Source of the DNA: CAYFKJ01 sp964343605
Lineage (GTDB): Bacteria; Pseudomonadota; Alphaproteobacteria; UBA2966
Length of the DNA stretch: 64,000 nucleotides
Assembly (NCBI GenBank): GCA_964343605.1
Contig: CAYFKJ010000002.1
Location: 372,001-436,000, forward strand
Direction of reading: 5' to 3'
Positions 35,501 to 41,977 of this stretch are shown piece by piece. Every line of letters begins with the position of its first letter. Position 1 is the first letter of the stretch. The translations under genes were made by a program, and so were the position numbers. The notes below the pieces were generated by a model, which worked only from the letters and a program-made list of their open reading frames with translations, made no database searches and had not been told where the DNA came from.

Positions 35501-36146
35501 CATGCCCGAGATGGACGGTTATGAAATGACCCAGGCCATTCGCGCGGCGGAAGCCGACGGCGGACAGCGAATTCCCATCATCGCAATCACGGCCAATGCC
35601 CTGCAGGGGGAGGCCGAACGATGTCTCGCCGCCGGCATGGACGACTACCTGTCCAAGCCCCTTGAAATGTCGAAGTTGAAACGGGCGTTGGTCAAATGGC
35701 TGGCCGGCAGCGCTGAGACCAGGCGCGCGGATGTTGAAGGCGAGGCGTCCGCCGAGAGCGTGCCGGATCAGCGGGAAGATACTCCCCATGATGGAATGGC
35801 GGCGGATTCCCCAGCGGCCGCACCCATCGATTCACAGGCCTTGAAAAGCGTCTTCGGGGACGATGAGGAGACCTTCCGGGAGATTTTGGGAGATTTCATC
35901 GAACCCGCCACAGCGAACGTCCGGGAAATTACGGATGCGGCGGATGCCGGGGATGCAGCGGCTGTCGGGGCGGCAGCCCACAAATTGAAATCTTCTTCGC
36001 GGTCCGTGGGCGCTTATGAACTCGGTGATTTGTGTTTCGAACTTGAAAAAGCCGGCAAAGAAGGCAATGCCGCCGAGATCGTTGCCTTGGCGCCGAAAAT
36101 ACCGGATGTGTTGAAAAAGGTGGTGGACTACATCAACACGCTGTAG
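32574..36146 (+). CDS. Hybrid sensor histidine kinase with two PAS domains, receivers and Hpt
   Basis: A 1190-residue phosphorelay kinase. TM1 (about 15-35) and TM2 (about 150-172) flank a periplasmic domain; HAMP follows to about 225. Two PAS-type domains lie at about 255-370 and 390-510. The H-box histidine is about His532 (MSHEIRTPMNGVVGM), the ATP site has NAVKFT, DSGIGMSEE and FGGTGLGLS. Residues about 765-900 look like a degenerate receiver (LKIVVAAKEGKG, no phospho-aspartate found). The true receiver carries Asp974 (LTDCHMPEMDGY); the Hpt histidine is His1136 (AAHKLKSSSR). Downstream are a CheY-like protein and a REC-cyclase that may receive phosphate. Confidence 0.93.
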   Translation: MAVKAIIPKSLTAKLLRLYLPLVSLSLLILFAVLEVRYYSSQRAELLKTVDEIVAVQSSAFALAVWEYDDNQIEALLADMEELPQITSVAVYDGAKELLGSIGDIEAQPESPDMRQSETLTYRADNLSEDVGQIVVTAHSRMIWRDLQGRLLLDAVILLVMGTTLFGVTLFATRVVIGRPLERLRTAIERTKADDVFERVEWESADELGQVVQAYNEMQDKRAVAEKELKTYQDQLEYLAEFRAQKLTAASQQLTVALDNMRDAMFVVDGEQNFLMFNRRYLELFNIPEGTIEIGTPFVDVVRFHAEHGNYGPGTVEEHVEKRLAEISSEEERNFEAQLPDGRCLEIRQSPTDQGGVIVVASDVTTRKQAEDELLAAHNQTAAKEQQLSTALTSMTGGLFMVDRDLNFQVFSDQYAKYYDLPPDMLQVGDSLIDVIRLRAERGDYGPGDPEKQIVARTKLYEEEIQPTEAIEDRVGDRVIETFRRRNSDGSIVVVFNDITERKQAQNELLIAKETAESATRAKSSFLAAMSHEIRTPMNGVVGMIDLLWEGELQPDQRKMLGTIRDSAFSLLQIINDILDFSKIEAGKLDLEIIPVSLRDIVEGVAETLSPNIVDKNLRLRIFIDPAIPARLMADQVRLRQILFNLTGNAVKFTSGDEDNPGEVLIGAHCAGEAAEGKLAVRFDISDSGIGMSEEAVAQLFQPFTQAESSTTRRFGGTGLGLSICKNLTDIMGGTIDVTSREGAGSTFSVTLPLDVADGEPIEVDEPDLDGLKIVVAAKEGKGRDFIEAYLASRNAESSRQEELAGLPDGMFGGSESDVAPDIVVFASVWSAEEVERAMEAVREAAPNGDIRFVILTRDRTRKLGLIPPDMIVVADDPLRRSSFLRGVAMAAGRASPDVDDRDTGTVEAVREAPTVAEAEARGELILIAEDNLTNQDVISRQLKLLGYTAEIADDGQQGLAAWQSGRFGLILTDCHMPEMDGYEMTQAIRAAEADGGQRIPIIAITANALQGEAERCLAAGMDDYLSKPLEMSKLKRALVKWLAGSAETRRADVEGEASAESVPDQREDTPHDGMAADSPAAAPIDSQALKSVFGDDEETFREILGDFIEPATANVREITDAADAGDAAAVGAAAHKLKSSSRSVGAYELGDLCFELEKAGKEGNAAEIVALAPKIPDVLKKVVDYINTL

Positions 36147-36205
36147 TCAATGGATTGGGATTATTATGACGCCCGCGACGGCTGGGCAACCGAGGAAGTG
36201 AGCGT

Positions 36206-36637
36206 ATGGCCAAGATCGACATGAAGACGATCAAAGTCCTGGTTATCGATGACGAGGACTTCATGAGAAAACTGGTTGTCCGGGTCCTGCAGGACATCGG
36301 GGTGAACAATGTCGTGACCGCATCGAACGGGGCCGAGGGTCTGGGGAGTGTTCAGGCGCTGGGGCAGAGTATCGACGTGATCATCTGCGATCTTGAGATG
36401 CCGACGATGAACGGGTTCGAATTCGTCGAAAAGCTGCGCTCGCTACCGGAACAGGACCGGGCGGCGATTCCGGTCGTCATCCTGACCGGTCACAGCGACG
36501 AAGAGCATGTCACCCGGGCGGTCTCCCTTGGCATCAACGGATTCCTGGTCAAGCCGATCGCAAAACAGGCGTTGGAAGATCGCCTTTCCAAAGCCATCAT
36601 GTCTCCTCCGATCGACCCGTCCCGCCTGAAGAGATAA
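36206..36637 (+). CDS. Single-domain response regulator (CheY-like)
   Basis: A 143-residue receiver: acidic pocket VIDDEDFM, phospho-aspartate Asp62 (IICDLEMPTM), threonine in VVILTGHS and lysine in FLVKPIAKQ. It has no output domain, so it works as a phosphate shuttle or by protein contact. It lies 59 bases after the hybrid kinase and 31 bases before the REC-cyclase gene, which suits a relay between them (inference). Confidence 0.93.
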   Translation: MAKIDMKTIKVLVIDDEDFMRKLVVRVLQDIGVNNVVTASNGAEGLGSVQALGQSIDVIICDLEMPTMNGFEFVEKLRSLPEQDRAAIPVVILTGHSDEEHVTRAVSLGINGFLVKPIAKQALEDRLSKAIMSPPIDPSRLKR

Positions 36638-36668
36638 ATTCCTTTGTTCACCTGACGAAAGCACGCCG

Positions 36669-37715
36669 ATGGCTGACGCCCCATACAAATTGCTGGTTGT
36701 TGACGATGACGAGTTCAACCGCCGGATCATTACCCGCCTGCTGGCCAAGGAAAACTATTCCGATGTGGATATGGCGGGTAACGGCCGGGAGGCATTGGAT
36801 CTCATCGGCAAGGGCGATTACGACGCCATCATGCTGGATATCGAAATGCCGGAGATCGACGGCTACGGCGTATTGGAGCATCTCCAGAAGGACATGCGCC
36901 TGCGCCAGATCCCAGTCATCATGATTTCGGGCGTCGACGAAACCGCCAGCGTCATCAAGTGTATCGAACTCGGCGCCACGGATTACCTGCACAAGCCCAT
37001 CGATCCCGTGCTGCTGAGAGCAAGGCTCGGCGCCTGCCTCGACAAGAAGCGGATGCACGATCAGCAAAGCAGCTACGTCAATCAGCTGCGCGAGGAGAAG
37101 AAACGGGCCGATCAGCTCTTGAACGTCATCCTGCCGACTGCTGCGGCCAACGAACTCAAATCCGCCGGCCGCGTGCCGCCCCGGCGATACGACAACGTCG
37201 CCATCCTGTTTTGCGATATCGTCGGCTTTACCGAGTTTTGCGACAACCATTCCGCCGAGGAAGTGGTGTCCGGGCTGCAATCGTTGTTCGAAGCCTGCGA
37301 ACGCATCACCAAGAAACACGGCATGGAAAAAATCAAGACGATCGGCGACGAATTCATGGCGTCGGCGGGCTTGATGACGCCGAACTCGGATCCCTTGCTG
37401 TCCGCCGTGGCTTGCGGTTTGGAAATGATCGAAGCTTCCAAGGAATGCGAGCCGCCCTGGGAGGTGCGGGTCGGAATCAACGGCGGACCGGTCGTCGCCG
37501 GTATCGTCGGTCACGACAAATACCAGTTCGATGTCTGGGGTGACGCCGTCAACCTGGCGGCCAGGCTGACGGGCGCCGGAGGGCCCGGAAAGCTCGTCGT
37601 TTCGATGAATGCCTGGCTCAACATCCAGGACAGTTGCGATGGCCGCTCGTTAGGCAGGGTCGATTTGAAGGGCAAGGGTGAGATCGAAATCATCGAAGTC
37701 TACGGCCTGCGCTAA
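36669..37715 (+). CDS. Response regulator with class III adenylate/guanylate cyclase output
   Basis: A 348-residue protein: receiver (1-120) with DDDEFN, Asp57 in IMLDIEMPEID and HKPIDP; a coiled linker (LREEKKRADQLLNVILP); then a class III cyclase (about 170-348). All key cyclase residues are visible: metal aspartates in LFCDIVGFTE and TIGDEFMA, the lysine in KIKTIGD, the FDVWGDAVN strand and the N-x3-R of NLAARL. It should be active, making cAMP or cGMP under phosphorylation control. It lies in the same cluster as the Hpt-type hybrid kinase. Confidence 0.93.
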   Translation: MADAPYKLLVVDDDEFNRRIITRLLAKENYSDVDMAGNGREALDLIGKGDYDAIMLDIEMPEIDGYGVLEHLQKDMRLRQIPVIMISGVDETASVIKCIELGATDYLHKPIDPVLLRARLGACLDKKRMHDQQSSYVNQLREEKKRADQLLNVILPTAAANELKSAGRVPPRRYDNVAILFCDIVGFTEFCDNHSAEEVVSGLQSLFEACERITKKHGMEKIKTIGDEFMASAGLMTPNSDPLLSAVACGLEMIEASKECEPPWEVRVGINGGPVVAGIVGHDKYQFDVWGDAVNLAARLTGAGGPGKLVVSMNAWLNIQDSCDGRSLGRVDLKGKGEIEIIEVYGLR

Positions 37716-37753
37716 AGCGCTCGCCGCCGAAGAACAATCAGATAGGAGTTTCC

Positions 37754-38083
37754 ATGTTACTTGACGTTCGTACCTACAAGTGCCGCCCCGGAACGCTGGG
37801 CGCCCATATGAAGCTCTATGCGGAGAAGGGCGCCGCCCCCCAGGCTCGTTGCCTGGGCCAGCCGCTGCTCTACCTGCAAGCCGAAACAGGCAATCCGAAC
37901 GAATACGTTCACATTTGGGCATATGAGAACGCCGGCGACCGGGAAGCCAAACGGGCAGTTCTCTGGGCCGATGAGGAATGGCTAGCCTACACCCGCGAAA
38001 GTGCGGCGCTCGGGGCATTGGAGGAGCAGACCAACAAGCTGATGACGCCCGTGGACTTTTTTCCGGAACCCAAGCTTCCCTAA
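37754..38083 (+). CDS. NIPSNAP-family protein
   Basis: A 109-residue ferredoxin-fold (dimeric alpha/beta barrel) protein of the NIPSNAP family: LLDVRTYKCRPGTL at the start and EYVHIWAYEN in the middle, with LWADEEWLAYTRE. Function in bacteria is not established; related small proteins often bind or modify metabolites. It lies 38 bases after the cyclase gene, between two signalling genes, and GATAGGAG is 5-6 nt before the ATG. No direct link to signalling is shown. Confidence 0.9.
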   Translation: MLLDVRTYKCRPGTLGAHMKLYAEKGAAPQARCLGQPLLYLQAETGNPNEYVHIWAYENAGDREAKRAVLWADEEWLAYTRESAALGALEEQTNKLMTPVDFFPEPKLP

Positions 38084-38088
38084 AAAAG

Positions 38089-38118
38089 AGCCTCAGATAG
38101 CAAATCAGGAGGCTATCT
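38089..38118 (+). promoter_or_regulatory. Two mutually exclusive hairpins before the second CheY-like gene
   Basis: AGCCTC (38089-38094) can pair with GAGGCT (38109-38114), while the adjacent AGATAGC (38095-38101) can pair with GCTATCT (38112-38118). The 3' arms share GCT, so only one hairpin can form fully at a time. The position, after the NIPSNAP stop and about 70 bases before the next gene, suits a terminator or switch, but a U-run is lacking. Confidence 0.45.
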
Positions 38119-38186
38119 CTATAGGGACGGCATGATAGAATGCCGACCTCGCGTGGGGCTCGGTTCGGGGCTATTTGGGAGACGTG

Positions 38187-38594
38187 ATGTCCAGTGATCC
38201 GTTGAGCGAGTTGAGAGTAATGGTGGTAGACGATCAGCGAACGATGCGCGCGATCGTCAAGAAGTTGTTGGAGCAAATCAACATCGTCGAAGTGACTGAA
38301 GCCGAGAACGGCATGGAAGCGCTGGAGATCATCCAGAATCCCAGCAACCCGCCGCCCGATCTGGTCATTTGCGACCTTCACATGGATAAGATGGACGGCC
38401 TTGAGTTTGCCAACCTGGTACGCCGCAACAAGGTGCCGAAGCTGGCGGGCATACCCATTCTCATGCTGACCGGCGACAAGGACAGTTTCATGCACGAGGT
38501 ATCGGCCCAGGCCGGCGCCACCAAGGTGCTGACCAAACCGATCTCGGCACCGGATCTAAGGGCGGAAATCGCCAGCGTCATCGGCTTCGGCTGA
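38187..38594 (+). CDS. Single-domain response regulator (CheY-like)
   Basis: A 135-residue receiver: RVMVVDDQRTMR acidic pocket, phospho-aspartate in LVICDLHMDKMDG, threonine in ILMLTGDKD and lysine in VLTKPISAP. Like CheY it lacks an output domain and has the asparagine/aspartate pattern of relay proteins. The ATG at 38187 has GGGAG about 5 nt upstream. It closes the phosphorelay set that begins with the kinase at 32574, converging with the FAD oxidoreductase. Confidence 0.93.
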   Translation: MSSDPLSELRVMVVDDQRTMRAIVKKLLEQINIVEVTEAENGMEALEIIQNPSNPPPDLVICDLHMDKMDGLEFANLVRRNKVPKLAGIPILMLTGDKDSFMHEVSAQAGATKVLTKPISAPDLRAEIASVIGFG

Positions 38595-38615
38595 ACCCCG
38601 GATAGTGTCGCCAGA

Positions 38616-39941
38616 TCATCCCATCACGGAAAAACTGCTGGCCTGATTGACGGCGCGGCGGCGTGAGAACAGCCCGAGATCCAAATCTATTCTCGTTTTC
38701 GGCAGACGGTAGGTAACCGGGTCGTCGTCGTGGTCGTGGCCGCTTTCGCAGGCGTCGATTAGTGCCGCCATCAACGCGCCGGCAACGGGGGCGTTCTTGA
38801 ACTGGTTGCCGCTGGTGCCGCAGGCCATGTAGAACCCAGGCAGATCCGATTTGTCATAGATCGGTATCCAGTCATCGCTGACGTCATAAAGGTCGACGAT
38901 GCCGGTGGCCTGGCCGGGAATGCCGAGCGTGGGCAGCCGCATGCCGATGCGCATGGCCTGGGTCGTCCATTGCTCAGTGAAGGCGCGGTTGTAGTTGTCG
39001 GGATCATCGACCCATTCCAGCTTGTCGCAGGCCGGTTCCGGACTGCCGATCACGATCTTGGCGCCGCTCTCGGGCCGGCAATAACCGCCGACATCCGAAT
39101 CCAGGAGAAACAAGCCGGTGCGGTCGAAAGCCACGTTCTCGGGCTCGGGGATGTAGCAGACCTCCTTGCGCAACGCTCGGGTTCGCACACTCATGCCCGC
39201 CAGGACGTCGGCCATGGCATTGACGCGACCGGATAGCGGACCTCCGACATTGACGACGACCGGCGCGTCGATTGCCGTTCCGTCCGCCAATGTGACGCCG
39301 GCGACGCGGCCGCCGGCACGTCTGATTTCCGTAACTTCGGAATTGAACCGGAATATCGCTCCGGCCGTCTCTGCCGCGGACTGGAGGTTGTGGGCCGCGA
39401 GTTGCGGATCGTTGACGTAGCCGGCGTTGGGAAAGAACACCGCACCTTCGATTTCATCCCCGCTGGCCTCGCCGAACTCCGGGTCGTCGGCGGTTTTGGG
39501 CGGGCCAAAGCTCCGCGTGTCGATATAGGGATAGCGCTCGGCGATGGTTGGGGCGTCCCATTCCTCGAACGGAATGCCGACTTGTTTCATGACCTCGCAG
39601 ACGGGCTGCATGTAATCGTTCTCGGCCACCTTGACCACGAGGCAACCGGTTTCGCGGTATTCGGCGGGCCCGCGCTCGTCGATGCAGGCGCCGTCCGGGC
39701 CCACGCCGATATGACCCGCCCAGTCCAGCCAAACCTGGTAGGATTCCCAGGCGAGGTTGGCGCCGGCGACGGTGGAATAAAAGCTGCGGATGACGGCGCT
39801 GGAGGAACTGGTTGAACCGTAGCCGGCGGCGGGAAGGCGGTCGAGCGACAACGTCCGCCGTCCCGACTTGGCAAGCTCAAAGGCCGTGGCGGCGCCGATC
39901 ACCCCGGCGCCGATGATGATGGCATCGTAGCTCTCGCTCAC
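38616..39941 (-). CDS. FAD-dependent amino-acid/sarcosine-type oxidoreductase (DAO family)
   Basis: A 441-residue flavoenzyme. The dinucleotide motif DAIIIGAGVIGAATAFEL is at the start and GYGSTSSSSAVIR is the flavin-binding loop; VVVNVGGPLSG and GFYMACGTSGNQFKNAP lie in the C-terminal half. It resembles the sarcosine oxidase/D-amino acid oxidase family, which oxidises secondary or primary amines. No other subunit is nearby. It overlaps the following upstream gene by 4 bases. The substrate is not predictable. Confidence 0.9.
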   Translation of the reverse strand: MSESYDAIIIGAGVIGAATAFELAKSGRRTLSLDRLPAAGYGSTSSSSAVIRSFYSTVAGANLAWESYQVWLDWAGHIGVGPDGACIDERGPAEYRETGCLVVKVAENDYMQPVCEVMKQVGIPFEEWDAPTIAERYPYIDTRSFGPPKTADDPEFGEASGDEIEGAVFFPNAGYVNDPQLAAHNLQSAAETAGAIFRFNSEVTEIRRAGGRVAGVTLADGTAIDAPVVVNVGGPLSGRVNAMADVLAGMSVRTRALRKEVCYIPEPENVAFDRTGLFLLDSDVGGYCRPESGAKIVIGSPEPACDKLEWVDDPDNYNRAFTEQWTTQAMRIGMRLPTLGIPGQATGIVDLYDVSDDWIPIYDKSDLPGFYMACGTSGNQFKNAPVAGALMAALIDACESGHDHDDDPVTYRLPKTRIDLDLGLFSRRRAVNQASSFSVMG

Positions 39942-40630
39942 TCGGGCACCACTTTCAAATCCGTGTCGTCGGTCTCGTCTTCAAGCAGGCCGATGGCGCG
40001 CCGGATATCATCTAGGAGGGTGTGCAGTTCCGCTGTTTCGCTGTCGTCGACCGGCCTTCCGAATTCAGCCTCGGCTTCGCTGGGATGGTTGACGTCCGTT
40101 ACGGATTCGATTTCGGCGGCGTCGAGGGCCGGTTGCTCGACCTCCGGCGACATAATGTCTTCGCCCAGCGCCAGTTCTTCCGCAGTCAGCGCGTCAAGAA
40201 ATTCATGTTCAGCCTCGGCCGCCGAAATGGGTGCGGCCGATTGAACCTCGCCTTCCGCCGATTCTTGTGGGGCCGGTTCGGGTTCCGGCGTCGGCGGCGG
40301 GTCGGGCGGGGGCACTGGTTCGTAGGAAGGGGCCGCGGCGCCGGCTTCGATAAGGCTGGTCAGTCGGTCGGCGATTTCCGACAACACGGTGCTGAGTTCC
40401 GCCCTGTCCGCCTTTTCGACCGTCGTGAGCAGGGTCATCAGCATGGAGCGGAATTCTTCGTTCTCGTGGGCAAGCCGTTCGTTCCGCCACCTGTTTTCCG
40501 AGAGATTGCCGATCACCGCGTCGGCCAGGTGGACCAAACGGGCGCCGTCCTCCGGCGCTTCGTCCAGTTTCAGCCCAAATCGGCGTTCGGCGTCCTCCAG
40601 GCGAAGGCGCAGGTCGTCGATATCGCTCAT
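39938..40630 (-). CDS. Acidic coiled-coil protein with proline-rich linker, unknown function
   Basis: A 230-residue soluble protein. Residues 1-95 are charged heptad-like helices (NRWRNERLAHENEEFRSM) suggestive of a coiled coil, followed by a proline/glutamate-rich linker (PVPPPDPPPTPEPEP, about 100-125) and a strongly acidic C-terminus ending in a short helix (LLDDIRRAIGLLEDE). No known domain is recognised. It is the first gene of a two-gene unit, coupled by an ATGA overlap to the FAD oxidoreductase. A structural or adaptor role is only a guess. Confidence 0.75.
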   Translation of the reverse strand: MSDIDDLRLRLEDAERRFGLKLDEAPEDGARLVHLADAVIGNLSENRWRNERLAHENEEFRSMLMTLLTTVEKADRAELSTVLSEIADRLTSLIEAGAAAPSYEPVPPPDPPPTPEPEPAPQESAEGEVQSAAPISAAEAEHEFLDALTAEELALGEDIMSPEVEQPALDAAEIESVTDVNHPSEAEAEFGRPVDDSETAELHTLLDDIRRAIGLLEDETDDTDLKVVPE

Positions 40631-40748
40631 GGCTCGCTAAAAAACCCCCGGCCAAATGGTACGAGGCACTATAACGAAAATTTGCATTCATCCGCAGGTT
40701 GGAATCGGAAAAAATCCCTTGCGTGTGAATTCAGGAGAGGAAATATCG

Positions 40749-41816
40749 ATGCAGCATCGGAGTGGCTTGTCCGGGCGGCCGGAATTTTTTTTGTTCGCCG
40801 CCGCTGCGATGATTGCGGTGTTGTGGGGAACACCCGGTTTAACCGGCGAAGGCGACTTGATCAAATCCTGGTTGTTCGACTTGCCCGCACGGGGAACCCG
40901 ATTGTCTTCGGATCGGGGCATTCCGGGATTTGCAGCGTCCGATGGACGCCGCTGGCAGGTCGTCGTGGCGGACGCAGGGATCGGATTTGAAGTCATCGAC
41001 GACCCGTCGCCGGAGGTCAAGCCGCCGGCAGACGGATTGCCCGATGGGATCGTGCGAACCGACGCTGCCGGGAGGGCGGCTTGGCTGACAGCGCCGACGT
41101 CGCGTTACGATCACGGCGTTCTGGGTGACGCCATCGAAGCCGGAGGTTTACGTCTTAGATTGCCGGATGGCCGCACCTTTGATTTCCAACTGGGCGACGA
41201 GGACGTGTTCGAGGACCGTTTCGTGCGATTTTGGGATGTCGACGGCAAAGGTGGCGACGAATTGGTCGTGGTCAAAAGCGGTCGCCGAGGCGGCGGTAGA
41301 ATTGCCGTCTACCATATGCAGCATGGGGAGCTCATGCTAATGGCGGAAAGTCCGGCAATCGGACAGGCCTACCGTTGGCTCAATCCGGTAGGCGCCGCCG
41401 ATTTTGACGGCGACGGGAATATCGAGATTGCCGCCGTTGTCACACCGCACCTCGGCGCTTTGCTCCGTCTCTATCGGCTGGATGGCGCCCGTTTGACAGC
41501 CGTCTACGAGGCCCAAGGGTTTTCCAACCATGCCATCGGAATGCGCTCGCTTGAACTCGCCGCCCTCGCCGATGCAAACGGTGACGGTGTCAGCGATATC
41601 ATCGTTCCGAACGAGGCTCGCGATTCCTTGCGCATCGTAACGTTCGTGTGCGGAAAGTTTCGGGAATTGGGCCGGGTCGAGCATGACGCCGAGATCGCCG
41701 GGAACCTGATCGGGATAAAGGTGCAGGCACGTCCTGGCGTGGTTTATCCGCTGACCGACGGCACGCTGGCGGTCGCAGTATTTCCGCTCGGACAAATGAC
41801 AAACAGTCATCCCTGA
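40749..41816 (+). CDS. Exported FG-GAP/VCBS-type repeat protein
   Basis: A 355-residue protein with an N-terminal hydrophobic signal (FFLFAAAAMIAVLWG) and three calcium-loop-like repeats, DVDGKGGDELVVV, DFDGDGNIEIAAVV and DANGDGVSDIIVPN, spaced 60-65 residues apart, as in FG-GAP/integrin-alpha propellers. Such proteins are extracytoplasmic and bind ligands or carbohydrates. GGAGAGG lies about 9 bases upstream of ATG 40749. It is a single gene before the CHASE kinase; a functional link is not evident. Confidence 0.82.
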   Translation: MQHRSGLSGRPEFFLFAAAAMIAVLWGTPGLTGEGDLIKSWLFDLPARGTRLSSDRGIPGFAASDGRRWQVVVADAGIGFEVIDDPSPEVKPPADGLPDGIVRTDAAGRAAWLTAPTSRYDHGVLGDAIEAGGLRLRLPDGRTFDFQLGDEDVFEDRFVRFWDVDGKGGDELVVVKSGRRGGGRIAVYHMQHGELMLMAESPAIGQAYRWLNPVGAADFDGDGNIEIAAVVTPHLGALLRLYRLDGARLTAVYEAQGFSNHAIGMRSLELAALADANGDGVSDIIVPNEARDSLRIVTFVCGKFRELGRVEHDAEIAGNLIGIKVQARPGVVYPLTDGTLAVAVFPLGQMTNSHP

Positions 41817-41977
41817 GGCTTAGCTGAGGATATCTGTCGATTTCCCGATATTTCACCCTAGATGTATTTGCGGTGAGGTGTCGCCCTCAATAGCTGGTAT
41901 AAATTTTCCTCGGCGTTGCGAATATTATCTTCTCGTTCGTGTCGTCCGCCGGATGTGAAAACTGGGATAGGTGTCGG

